Origin: Coturnix japonica
Lineage: Eukaryota > Chordata > Aves > Galliformes > Phasianidae
Length of the DNA: 64,000 nt
Direction: 5' to 3'
NCBI RefSeq assembly: GCF_001577835.2
Contig: NC_029547.1
Location: 61,333,937 to 61,397,936 of the forward strand
The notes below the pieces were generated by a model that was not told the DNA's origin, searched no databases, and saw only the letters and a program-made list of their open reading frames with translations. Positions 1-10,755 of the stretch are shown piece by piece; position 1 is the stretch's first letter; each line of letters starts with the position of its first letter. Both the position numbers and the translations under genes were made by a program.

Positions 1-39
1 TGGGTGCTTGTAGCTTTGTCTCCGTGAGCGGATACAGAG

Positions 40-114
40 ATGGCGAAGGAGCAGGACCAGAAGGCCCACTCCCAAGCTGATAAAAGACTGCCGAGTGTGC
101 GGGAACAGCGCCAG
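40..114 (+). CDS. Exon 1 of copy 1
   Basis: This exon gives 25 codons, starting MAKEQDQKAHSQADK and ending REQRQ. The donor is CAG|GTGCGG at 115. The frame stays open through the 309-bp intron 1, so exons 1 and 2 could also be read as one 507-bp exon (40-546). The spliced form is preferred because the acceptor at 424 has a clear pyrimidine tract and ends CACAG. Confidence 0.55.
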
Positions 115-2613
115 GTGCGGGATGTGCTGGGAGGGAGAGGGATGCCAGGGCACTTTAAGCACCGGGGCAGGGGGCACAGCAGCGGGTGGGGTGCCATGGC
201 GGGCCCTGAGCACCTGTGGCCAGGGCACCGCTCCTCCTGCCCCGGGGCGTTTTCTGGGCACCAGCCGACTCCCAGGACAGCTCTGTGCCCCGAGGCAGAG
301 AGCAGTAGGACCCAGCTCAGCAGGGCTGTCTGTGCCCAGGAACAGCCTCCTCATGGGGGCTTTGCCAGGGACGCTGGTGGTAATGCAGCCACCTGCAACC
401 CAGGCCTCCTTCTCCCTACACAGGTGGGCCGCAGGCCGCAGCAAGCTGTGCTGCCAGGCAGACAGAGCCAGGATTTGTCTGTCCGTGGGATCCAACTGCC
501 ACCACTGCCCCACCCAGCACAAGCCTCTGGGAGCCGCCGTGCACAGGTAGGGAGCCCAAGGGAAATGGGAAGGTCTTCTCGAGTGCGGGGAGCGGCCAAC
601 CAGCAGGTGGGACCGCTCCCAGCAGGATGAGCCTGCTGCAGCCAGATGGCTGCTGGTGTGTGGTGGGGACTGATGGGGGTGCAGCCGGACTGTGACCGTT
701 CTGCTCTAGGGAACGGGGTGGCAGCGGCCGTGAGCTGGGTGCTGACTTTGGGTTTCCCCATGGCTTCTCTTTCAGGCGGACAGACCGGAGCTCAGGCAGG
801 GACTGCCCCGCAGCAGTGGCTCTGGGGAAGGGAGACGGCCTCTGCCAGCCTTGCCGCCTCTCCCACAGGGGGCGCTGTCACTGCCAGCTGCGCCCCAGAA
901 TGCAGCCACTGCTCGGGGACAAGTTCACACCTTGTCCACACTGCCACCAATAGCCTCCAGAAGTTTTCCAAGAGGCAGAGCTGCCAGTGCTGTGAGAGCT
1001 ACCACCAGCAGAGTGGCTGTCCCAGGTCTTCAGGACAACCCTCAGCCCCAGGAAACGGCAGTGAGGGCCGAGGGCTGGCAGGCAGATCTATCTGTCCCTG
1101 CACTCCCCCTCAGGCCTGCAGAGAAGACACCCGAGTCCCTCAGGCTGGCGTATCGGATGCGTCCAGCAGCCATAAGATCAGGACCCTGGCTGAAACCAGC
1201 ACAACCTAGACAACGTGCACCCACCAGCACTGTAAGAACACCGGCACGAAGAACCCAGGTGCTGGCCCCCAAGGCTGGGAAAGTCACTGAGAATGAGACG
1301 CAACGTGCTGCCAGTGCTCAGGAGGACAGCGGAGATGCTCACAGGGTCTCTACATCACGCTCCCTGGCAGCAGAGCAGGCAGCAGAGAAGGAAGCAGAGC
1401 AGGCAGCAGAGCAGGCAGCAGACAATGGTGCCAAAGATGCCGAAGACAGCAAAGAGAGGGCCCGCTCTGCCAGGAGAGGGGACAGGTTCCTGCCCTGCTC
1501 TCTTTGCTGTTCCACCTACAGCGCTGTTGGCAAAGATGAGCAGGATGAGGGGAAAGACACCTCTGGGAGAGACGCTATGTCAGTGGCAGGAAAGGAGCCT
1601 GTGAGCACATCATTTCCTGGGGCAGAGGCCCTGCCTCCAGCGTCTTCAGTGCCTGGAAACCTTCAGCATGATGTGAGCAAGATGCAAGTGGTGAGCAGCA
1701 GGCATGAAGTGGATGCAGGCTCAGGAGTGTGCACACTGTGGGGAAGTGTGGCAGGCTGAGCCCTGCCACGGCCAGGCAGCTGCCGGAGTGTGTCAGGGAC
1801 TGTTGCAGGGTACAACCGGGACATGAGGGCACCTCACAGCGAGCAGCTCTCTGGCAGCTTGGCATGAGGGAACAGGGCTGCAGCAAACACTGAACCAAGT
1901 GCTGCCCTCAGGCCCCATGCAGGGCCTTGCCATGTCAGCAGGGACAAGTGGGTCGTGTGGGGAAAGGAGCCAACTAACTCAGTGTTTTTGCTTTGCTTCT
2001 CTTGCAGGAGGACAGCCTGGAGATCAGGGACACATTCACCCACAGCAGCACGCCAGGGGAGGGGAGACAGCCTCTGCCAACTTGTGGACCATCCCTGTGT
2101 GTCCCTGCACCCCCTCTCAAGCCTGCACATGCCACACGCAAATCCTACAATTTGACATACAGAAGGCGTCCTGTAGCCACCAGACCTAGACCCTGCCGGA
2201 AACCAGCAAGTCCAAGGCAGAGTGCACCCACCAGCACTGAGGAAACAGCAGCACAAGCAACGCAGTTGCTGGCCCCCCAGGTTGGGAGCAGCCCCACACA
2301 TCAGACACCACCTGCTCCCAGTGCTCAGGAGGGCAGTAAAGATGCTGTCAAGGCCCCTGAATCACATTCCCAGGAGGCAGAGCAGGCAGCAGAAGGTGGT
2401 GCCAGAGCTGCTGGCACTCCTCAGGACATGCTGGTTGAAAAGGATGATGAAGAAAGGGCATGTTCCAGCAAGAGAGGGGGCATGTTCCTGCCCTTCTTTC
2501 TTTGCTGCTCCACCTCCACCTCCACCAGTTCTCTGATGGATGAGGTGGAAGACGAGGAAGAGAGCGTAGACATTCCTATTTGGGAGGGATCACATAGTTA
2601 TTCCTCAACGTAA
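40..2613 (+). CDS. Four-exon gene of unknown function, multicopy family, copy 1 (spliced model)
   Basis: I do not recognise this family. The model joins exons 40-114, 424-546, 776-1600 and 2008-2613, all in phase 0, and gives about 542 residues. The start ATG has G at -3 and G at +4. Each intron has GT..AG ends, with good pyrimidine tracts before the acceptors at 424, 776 and 2008. The product is rich in Pro, Ser, Ala, Arg and Gln and looks largely disordered, with no signal peptide or membrane span. Two copies of a hydrophobic Cys-Cys motif (FLPCSLCCST near residue 304, FLPFFLCCST near residue 501) each follow a basic stretch and precede an acidic one; a lipidated or membrane-associating site is possible but unproven. 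The DNA is much more GC-rich than its surroundings. A second copy begins at 63481. A decayed duplicate or a non-coding transcript remains possible. Confidence 0.6.
424..546 (+). CDS. Exon 2 of copy 1
   Basis: This exon gives 41 codons in phase 0, beginning VGRRPQQAVLPG and ending GSRRAQ. The acceptor follows a C/T-rich tract ending CACAG, and the donor is CAG|GTAGGG at 547. The second copy (63865-63993) has the same exon with 43 codons, because a 6-bp in-frame length difference lies near its end. Conservation of both splice sites and the reading frame between copies supports the exon. Confidence 0.6.
776..1600 (+). CDS. Exon 3 of copy 1, with internal Ala/Glu/Gln repeat and FLPCSLCCST motif
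   Basis: This exon gives 275 codons in phase 0. The acceptor is TCTTTCAG at 768-775. The donor GTGAGC at 1601 keeps phase 0 into exon 4; a second GTGAGC at 1691 is also in phase 0 and would lengthen the exon by 30 codons, so the 3' edge is uncertain. Without splicing the frame runs to a stop at 1757-1759. The DNA at 1366-1425 is an imperfect tandem of gcagagcaggca-type units encoding AEQAAE repeats. The motif FLPCSLCCST lies at about 1487-1516, followed by an acidic KDEQDEGKD stretch. The exon is a paralogue of exon 4. Confidence 0.55.
2008..2613 (+). CDS. Exon 4 (terminal) of copy 1, paralogue of exon 3
   Basis: This exon gives 201 codons and a TAA at 2611-2613. The acceptor TTCTCTTGCAG ends at 2007 and the frame enters in phase 0 (EDSLEIRD). 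It repeats the architecture of exon 3: an EGR(Q/R)PLP segment, a VPA.PL(K/R)PA segment, SPRQSAPTST (PRQRAPTST in exon 3), SAQE, AEQAAE, then basic-FLPFFLCCST-acidic. The acidic tail is DEVEDEEES. A consensus-like donor (GTAAGT at 2610-2615) overlaps the stop codon, so a spliced alternative that avoids the stop is possible. Confidence 0.55.
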   Translation, partial: EDSLEIRDTFTHSSTPGEGRQPLPTCGPSLCVPAPPLKPAHATRKSYNLTYRRRPVATRPRPCRKPASPRQSAPTSTEETAAQATQLLAPQVGSSPTHQTPPAPSAQEGSKDAVKAPESHSQEAEQAAEGGARAAGTPQDMLVEKDDEERACSSKRGGMFLPFFLCCSTSTSTSSLMDEVEDEEESVDIPIWEGSHSYSST

Positions 2614-2640
2614 GTCCGTGACAGGGGGCACAGGCACATA

Positions 2641-2710
2641 GCAGGGGGGTTGAAACTGGATGATCATTGTGGACCCTGTCAACTCAGGCCATTCTATTAG
2701 TCTGTGATTC
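2641..2710 (+). repeat. CR1 LINE 3' end
   Basis: A short CR1 3' tail: ggttgaaactggatgatca, then a diverged caactcaggccattctatt and ctgtgattc. It begins about 30 bp after the stop codon of copy 1, so it would form part of that gene's 3' UTR. Confidence 0.7.
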
Positions 2711-2740
2711 ACTTATAACAACTTGTGAATCACAGTTTGC

Positions 2741-2746
2741 AATAAA
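2741..2746 (+). promoter_or_regulatory. Polyadenylation signal AATAAA for copy 1
   Basis: A canonical AATAAA lies 128 bp after the TAA of exon 4, just beyond the CR1 tail, with a GT-containing stretch after it. It supports 2613 as the true end of the coding region, although AATAAA also occurs by chance in AT-rich DNA. Confidence 0.4.
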
Positions 2747-2759
2747 TGGCTGTGGATGG

Positions 2760-3556
2760 TCAGTACACATATGAAACTCTGGATGACATAGCTCAGGGTC
2801 TACTTTTCATGAACTCAAAGGTTAAAACAAGTAAATGTTCCTCAGCAAATGTTTTTATTTTATCCTAATTTCTGTAGGGCTTCTTCTTGATCTTTTCTCC
2901 TGTGAAAAGTGAAAACACACTGATAGCAGTGTTTTGATATGTCTTTATTATGATGGTTACTTTATGCACGCTACTAATTAAAAGTAGCTAAAGCCTCTTA
3001 GTGAGGAAAGTGAGCAAAGATCTAACAACCTTAACTAAGGTACTCTTTGGGCTTTAGTCACATGAAACAACTGACATAGATGTGGTATTGGTGATATTGA
3101 GAAATGCCTGTAGGACTTCCCAATAACAAGAGTAAAAAAGTCAGCATTAGTTCTTGTCAAGGAAAGCAATCAAGTTTTCAGGTGTTAACAAATCAAATAG
3201 CTCATTTTCTGTTTGCTAGAATCTATGTAATATTGGAAACAGGCTTTTTCTGTGATAGTGTTTTCATTCTGTTCTCTCATTTTTCTAGACATCTTGATGA
3301 CCAAGAAAACATAGAAGATAACAGGCAGTAGCATCTCTGAGCTGACTAACTGAACATCATTTCACTTCCTCCCTGTGAAGAGGTGGAGAAGCAAAAACAA
3401 TACAGTGAAGTTCTTCTGCAGTAGAAAAATGTGACATCATATTGTGATTGAAAGAATCTTTGTGGCTAGTTGATAACTAAAACTTCTATGTTTATTACAA
3501 AATATGTCAAGGCTTATATGTTAATAAAATCTTGTTAAGATCTTAGTAATCTTGCT
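2760..3556. other. AT-rich spacer, nothing identified
   Basis: I see no exon, RNA gene or recognisable repeat here. The open frame at 3104-3331 has no supporting splice or composition signal. Confidence 0.5.
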
Positions 3557-3562
3557 AATCTT

Positions 3563-3790
3563 TGTCGCGTCCTGATCCGGTGACAAATTAAGGCTGACGT
3601 GTGAAAGTACCGTGCCTCCGTGCACAGGAAACAGACGGGACTCACACACAGTGTGTAATGCCAAAAGTACAAGTTTAATGCCGTGCCACAAACCCTATAT
3701 ACTGGTACATGTGACCACCCCTATCAGATACTCGTGACCTTCCTGACTCCACCCCTGGTGCACGCTGGCACCACCTACCCAATACCCAAA
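3563..3790 (-). mobile_element. Probable solo LTR of an avian endogenous retrovirus
   Basis: This is a compact GC-richer block in AT-rich DNA. Read on the minus strand it has a TATATA-like box (3694-3700), an ATTAAA polyadenylation signal (3674-3679) and an end in ..CGACA. A 6-bp direct repeat, aatctt, flanks it at 3557-3562 and 3791-3796, as expected of a target-site duplication. No internal region is present. The outer edge near 3788-3790 is uncertain by a few bases. Confidence 0.5.
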
Positions 3791-3796
3791 AATCTT

Positions 3797-5017
3797 CATT
3801 GTTAAAATCATTAGTAAAATCTTCTCATTATTTGTCAGTGAACAACAACTAAATTCCGACGTTATCCGTTAACAGCTAGAAGTTCTAAAATCTGTATCTG
3901 CTGCTTTGAACAAATCTAAGAACAATATTATGTATCTATATGAAGTGAATTCTGTGAGGTTACACTACCTAAACACACTACAAACTTATTTCACAAAGAT
4001 GAATGATTCCTTCCCGTCCTCTTTCCACATTTTCAATGTTTCTTCAAAATATCCATAAAATTGCACATAAGGTTTATAGCCATGAACCTCTTTCTTGCCT
4101 TCTTTCTTAATAACTCTTCTCAGAAATGGGCTCTTAAAAGTGCTCCCTATTTTAAAATATTTTATAAAGTATAGGTCCTCATGCAGATTTGGAATTCAAA
4201 GAATATGAGAAAGGGGAAATAAAAATGAACAAATGCATTAGTATTAAACTGTTCACGAAAATAAACCAAGGTAGAACAATTTTGCACCCATTAGTTGAAC
4301 TGCAACACATCCTCATAAACTCTTCAGTCTACTTTTTAGAGAGTATGTTCTGAATATATATGTAAATATAAATGCTAACATGTTTGGGCAACATTTTTAA
4401 AGATACGTTTTTTCATTTGTATTTTTTAATTCATGGTCTTATCAGAAACAATGTTTTAGTTCTAGCAATCATAAAAAAGAAAAATTAGGCTGAATAACTA
4501 TAGTCCTTAAAAATGCAACAGAAAATTCTGGCGACAGCAAGTGCATTCTGAATATGTTTATTTACAACACAACAAAGAGCTCCTGAAAATGCAACACGCT
4601 TTCACTGAATTTTCTTTCATTAAGTGATATTGACAGGAATCATCTTGAGATTAAAACAATCCCGTTTCTCTCCAGAAAGCCAACCCAATAGCAAATTATT
4701 TGTGGTGCAAATAAGCCAGAGAGGAAAGAAGCTGCATCCTCTGCAATGGTTTTCTAACCATATTCCTACAATGCAGTTCATCAGGGGTAGTCTGAGGGAG
4801 TGGGAAGGAGGCTCTCTGAAGTAACAGATGGTAAAGAAGTTAGAAAGATTTGTGCCTGCTTTTGCAGCTGAGGTAATTTTAAGCATAGCTTTCTCAGAAA
4901 AAGGTCCCTCCTGGCAGAAGGCACTTAGAGAAAGCTAGGCTGAGGAAAGGATACACAAAAGATGTAGCCAAAGAGCACGTGGACTGAATTCCATGGTGGG
5001 TTTTGTTTTTTTTTTTA

Positions 5018-5048
<31 letters not shown>

Positions 5049-7427
5049 TAATTTCTTCATGAAAGATGTTGTAGATAGGTGGTTTTAAAAGTGGGAACAT
5101 TTTCCAATTTTGGTAAGGCGAGTTGTTCAGATGTTCTGTGGCTAAATTTATTTCCTGCCTTGCATGACTGCTTACATTACTGTTAGCTGTAAAAGCAGGC
5201 AATATGGCAATGTTCCCTGCCTGTAAAGTGCCTGCAGAGCCAAGTATACAAACGGTATGGGGAGGATGTGATGGGTCATTACTGCCTGCAATGCTGTTAC
5301 ACTTTGCTATCTCCCCCTGTAGACACTGGAGCCATGGAGAGAATCTGGAGGAGGACCTACTGTATCTTAGCATCCTCTTATTTGTGTATGTCTGCATGCC
5401 TTGGCCATTGCCAAAAGCTTAGGGGAGGTCCACTAACACAAAGCCTTCAGGAGAACAATCCTTCAGTTCAGGACCTGATCTATATTTATGTGCATCTCAC
5501 CTAGCTATCTCTGTGCTTCACTGCAGATAGGCAAAACTTATCTGGAATGAATATGAAAATGTTGATAAAAGTAGGTTTTTCCTTCAGCAGTTTGTCTTGT
5601 ACTGCTTTCATTTAAAAGATTCCTGTGCTGGAACTATATCAGAGGATCAGCCATACTGAACCATATGCTATGGATGTCACAGGCCAGGTGTCTAAGATGA
5701 TCTAAGCTCAAATGGCTCTGTGTTCAATGTTCCTATTGTCAGAAGAGTGTTGATGCAGATATAATACTTGTCTAAATATATTTCTGTATCATGTTCATCA
5801 GTTACTCCATAGGCTGTTTTCTATTGCAGATAATTTTATATGTGCCACCTAGACGTGACAAATGGGCTTATGGAGTGTTTTTTTTTTTTGTTTGTTTTGT
5901 TTTTTTCCTCCTACATCTGCCAAACAAAAGATATTCAGTAATCTCGTTATTCTGAAATAAATCACATAGCTCATGGTTAAAATGAGTTTAAGAAAGGTTA
6001 GGAACATTTGTGAATTTCCTATCAGTTATAGCAGTTGTCTGACACTATCTCATTTGTCATTTGTTATAAAACCCATGGAGGGACCTTGAGAGGTGAGACA
6101 GACTTTTTTTTTTAAGTTTTGCTAGTATATTTGCCATTTCTGTAATCTTTGTTAAACTTGGGGATGCTAAACACTGTGTAAATCAAAGACAAATGCTCTC
6201 TGTGTTTGTGATAGGCCATATCACAAGTCAACAGATCAGGATTTTTTTCCCTGCATATCTTTCTCACGCTTAGTTTTACATTTTCCTTGCTTGGCTTATC
6301 ACAGGTGTGATTACTGTTGACTGCTGTGGAAGACACAGATATGTGTCACTGAAGAAATGAGACATTTAACTGAGTTTCAAGAGAACTGTGCTGTATTAAT
6401 GGTTCAACCTCTGTATCTTCTCCAGTGTGCTTAACTAATTTTTTATTTTTTTATATTTTGAAAGGAATTCAGAAAAAAACAGCAAGTGCTTTTGTTGTAT
6501 GTAATGTGACAGAACTCTTTGTCCACAGTAAGAATGCAATAACAGTTTGAACATAATAGTGATATTTCCTTACGGTGTTGTGCATGAAATTCTGAAGCTG
6601 ATTTGTTAACTGCACTCTTCCATGTACATTTATTTAGATCTCTTCTACACAGAAATAAATACCAGTCAAGCAGAGACCAAATGTTTAAGTGATGTATAAG
6701 ATGGATTTTCGCATTTTCTTTATAGCTAAGCACTGTGACTATTATTTTTTTTTTTGCTGTTAAAAATAAATTGACATTAATGTGTACTGTACAGCTCACA
6801 ATCAAGTTATAAAAAAGGCAGTGCAGAAGCAAACAAGCAACAAAAACAAGGAGTATCCAAAAGCTGCTTCATTCCTATTTTCTTCTGACTGAAGTTGCGT
6901 GTCTGAGGAGCTATACTATGTTCTCTTGAACTGCTTGTTTCTTGAATATTCAGTCCTCAGAATCTTTCAGTAGTGTCCAAAGTGCAGTTTGGTAACAACT
7001 TATTCATTCGCTTTGTCCTCCCTCAGTTCCTCCGTCCATATAGGATATCATAGAGAAGTACTACCTAGAAGCAAAAATAAATGTCAGAGATTTTTACACA
7101 TGATATATGCAGAAATAAAACTTTTAACTCAGGGTTTTTAATTCTGTAGAAGCATGCCTTGAGTCATGCAACACACAGTCTTTCAAAAATCAATAGAAAG
7201 TCTATGAAAAACAAAGAAAATGTCATGTTTAACTATAAGCATATTCATTCTTACACTGAATTTGTCTCTTAAAGAAATATATTTGTGTCACCCACCCAAA
7301 AATGCTTTCAGATGTTCATCATCGTAGTTGTGTGTTGACCTGTGAGCCACAAAGTGATGGAAATATTGCAAACCAAAATATGTCACTTAGGAAAAAAAAA
7401 CTTCCTTCATCTCACTGCAGAGTTCTG
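3797..7427. other. AT-rich spacer with a short (TAT)n microsatellite
   Basis: Unique-looking AT-rich DNA. The only clear structure is a (TAT)n run at about 5018-5049 after a poly-T stretch. Open frames such as the 129-codon minus frame at 6443-6832 have the AT-biased composition of chance frames and no splice context. Confidence 0.5.
5018..5049. repeat. (TAT)n microsatellite
   Basis: About ten uninterrupted TAT/ATT trinucleotides after a poly-T run. Confidence 0.9.
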
Positions 7428-7777
7428 GTATTTAAAAGAGGAATATAAAGAGGATGAGAATCAACTTTTTACAGGTGTAGACAGTGATAGGACAAGGGAG
7501 AATGTTTTTAAGCTCAGGGAGGGAAGGTTTACTTCGGATGTCAGGGCGAAGTTCTTCACAGACTGAGCAGTGAGGTGAGGAACAGACTGCATAGAGAGGA
7601 TGTGCATGCTCCATCTTTGGAGGTGCTCAAGAGCAGGCTGGATGGGGCCCTGTACAGCCTGGGCTAGTATTAAATCTGGAAGTTGGTGGCCCTACCTGTG
7701 GCAGGAGGGTTGGAACCTGATGATCCTTGAGGTCCCTTCCAACCCAAGCCATTCTATGATTCTACAATTCTGTGATT
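7428..7777 (+). repeat. CR1 LINE 3' fragment
   Basis: The 3' untranslated and terminal ORF2 region of CR1, with the recognisable gtgataggacaaggga, ggctggatggggccct and gatgatccttgaggtccctt blocks and the tail attctatgattctacaattc. It is truncated at its 5' side, as most CR1 copies are. Confidence 0.9.
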
Positions 7778-7982
7778 AAATACTTCTAATATTTTACACT
7801 ATCAAGCACATTACAACTGTATTATTAAAATTTGTGATAGAAGTTCCAGGAAAAAATAGAATATGGAAATTTTTTATTCAGAATTAATTTTGATGACAGT
7901 GATAATTTACTGTTCAACTGTTAGCAGTATTTGCAATGAACCTTTTAGAATTCAGATTAAGAAATAATCCATGATAGCAGGA

Positions 7983-8408
7983 ATTGAGGCCCTGGAGTAT
8001 CTCACATATGAGGAAAATCTGAAAGATCTGGGACTGTTCAGTCTGGAGAAGAGAAGGCTGAGAGGGGATCTCATCACTGTTTATAAATATCTAAAGTGTG
8101 GGAGTCAAGTTGATGGGGACAATCTCTTTTCCATGGTATGAAGCCATAGAACAAAGGATGATAGGCAGATACTGGAACATAGTGAGTTTCATACTAACAC
8201 AAGGAAGAACATATGTACTGTGAGGGTGATGTAGCACTGGGACAGGATAACCAGTGAGGTTGTGGCATCTCCTTCTATGAAGACATCCAAACTGGAAGCT
8301 TTCTTGGACAGCCTGCTGTAGGGAACATGCTTTAGCAGCATTGTTGGACTGGATGATCTCCTAAAATTCCTTCCAACCCCAATTATTATGAGATTCAACA
8401 ATTCTGTA
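7983..8408 (+). repeat. CR1 LINE 3' fragment
   Basis: A diverged CR1 copy starting near ccctggagtatctcacatat and containing gtctggagaagagaaggct, gtgagggtgatgtagcactg and ggatgatctcctaaaattcc. It ends in a degenerate octamer tail. Divergence is greater than in the copy at 7428, suggesting an older insertion. Confidence 0.85.
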
Positions 8409-9762
8409 AATCATTCCAGATGCAGAAAAATCTGAAATTATGTTTAGTGCAATTCTTGTATTGATTTAACTTAAAGAACAGTAGCTGCATGTCACAAACT
8501 GTATATAGTCCCAGGGCAGGTGAGAATGCAATGTCTTCCCTGATTTGAGTTTCTTTGAAAAGGTTTGAAAGAGCTGGTCAATCTGCTGGTTTGGAAATCC
8601 CTGTTCTCTGACTATCTACTTTATGATATGTTTGTTGTTCATGGTGAGTGCTCTAAACATTAATATTTCACACTTAATTTTGACTACAAAATCGGTAAAC
8701 CAGAAATGAGCTGGAGAGCTCATGAGCTTTGAAATTTGTCTGTTTTTTTCTCTTCATTCTCTTGTGACATGAAGGAAATAAGAGTTCTTAATGGACATTG
8801 TCATACACCACATATTGAAACTTGCTTGAGAACAGACAGTTTTGGCTGCTTACTTTTCACTGGTGCTCTGAAGAAATACTGAAATTTACTAATAACTTGA
8901 GTAACAAAACACAAAGCTGACTCACTGGGCTAAAACTGTGGGTGAATAAATGACAGAAATGAAAATAAGAACCACACTGTTTATTTAAATTTATTCAAAC
9001 ATCTCTTTTCACTGTATATCAATTCAGACTATTTAATTAGTAATTATATTGTCAATTTTTATACAAATCTTGAACATTTTTGTACTATTTCATTTCACAT
9101 TTACTTAAAATTAAAAAAAAAACAACAACAAACCATTAACAAGTATTTTATGTGTAAACAGTTTTTGAAAGCTTATTTATTTGTAGGCTACAGAGAAAAT
9201 GGAAGAACTGCTATGACAGAACAAGCTGGCAGAAGGATATATTGGGTAGAGACACTTTTAAAATGCATGCTGATTCATAAGTATTTAGTTCTGCAATCTG
9301 CAGGTTCAGATATAGAGGCAGCCAGGGCCATCAGTGTTGTATTCCCCACCAAGGTTGCCTGAGCAAACAGAAACAAGAAAAAAACGGGAATGTGCCATTA
9401 ATTATTAACTATTCTTAATTCATAAATTAAAATACTGTGTTTTCTGCTGTGGTGGCAGGTTTGGCACCTGCAAAAAGATCATCAACTTCCTACCCAAAAT
9501 CTTACAATGCTAAACTCTCTGTAAAACCCAGCTCTCTGCCTTTTGTTTTTTATAGTACAAGTACAAAGAAGTGTACTGAATCTGCAGGTCCATAGTACTT
9601 CTTCCACATGCAAATATTTGGCAACAAATTTCTGAAAGAGTGGTGAAACAGTGACTGCTAAGGTATTTAAAAGCAATTATTTTCTGGCTTCTTCCTATTT
9701 TCTCTAAGAAATCTACCAGTGCAGAGAGTAGACCACTTTAGTATCCGCATCCTTTCAGTATC

Positions 9763-10083
9763 TAAAGGAGAGCTATAAGATAGAAGAGGACAGACACTTT
9801 AGCAGGGTCTGTTGTGATAGGACAAGGGAAATGGTTTCAAATTTAATTGGAAGATTCAGACTAGAGATAAGAAGAAGTTTATGACAATAAGGATTTTGAA
9901 GTCCTGGAGCATGTTGCCCAGAGAGGTGGTGGATGCCCCATCGCTAGAGACATTTAAGGTCAGGCTGGACCAGGTTGTGAGCAGCCTAATCTAGCTGTAT
10001 GTGTCCCTGTACACTGCAGAAGAGTTGAACCATATATCCTTTACAGGTCCCTTCCAACTCACATGATTCTATGATTCTGTGAT
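9763..10083 (+). repeat. CR1 LINE 3' fragment
   Basis: Contains agcagggtctgttgtgatag, ttgcccagagaggtggtgga, gtcccttccaactcacatga and the tail attctatgattctgtgatt. It is 5'-truncated. Confidence 0.9.
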
Positions 10084-10755
10084 TAGTAATCAAAGGACAG
10101 AAGCAGATCTTACTGTCAGCATCTGACTGCAAAAACACTTTGTGATGATAGTGAAATTTTCACACTAGAAATGAGTGCACATGGAGTAGGGGGAGAAACA
10201 AAATTTTTAGTTAAACTGAACTACCAAAAGCATGAATAAAATAAGCTTTAATTGTTTGAGTGCTTCAGAATGATTCAGTCCAGAACTGCAAAAATTAAAG
10301 GAACATGTTTGAAGGGTGTTGGTATTTCACATGACTGCAGAACAGTCTTACTGGATGAGTTTTGCTGACAACTTCCATAGCCAAAATGGCAAAGAATAAG
10401 GGTAGAAATGGACTGGGAAAGTATTTTCCACAAACAAAAAGATGTAACAGTATCTTCTAGTGTAGTCCTAAACTGCCTTTTAGCATCTGTCTGCATCAAG
10501 CCTAGAAGCCAGTTGCTCACTAAAATGTTGGGAAAAAGTTGCTTTCACTTTTGTGTATCATCACAGAAAATATATCAAGTTAGTAAATGGGGTAGTTGTA
10601 AAGAGAAGTAGCTATGAACTAACTTCATGACAGACCTAATGGATCTTGCTGAGGGAACAGTGGGATCATATACACCCTCAGCAAGTTTGTAGATGACACC
10701 AAGCTGAGTGGTGCAGTTGACACGCTTGAGGGAAAGGATGCCATCCAAAGGGGTC

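Noticed and set aside
351-761. Minus-strand frames over the copy 1 gene (351-761, 1042-1287, 1575-1898, 1834-2301)
   Set aside because: Antisense shadows in GC-rich DNA with no splice or start context of their own.
40-2613. Assignment of the gene to the bird-expanded maestro heat-like repeat (MROH) family
   Set aside because: The idea arose from the multicopy avian pattern only; no HEAT repeats are visible in the encoded protein, so the name is not supported.
6443-6832. 129-codon minus frame
   Set aside because: AT-biased composition, no family resemblance, no splice context; consistent with chance.
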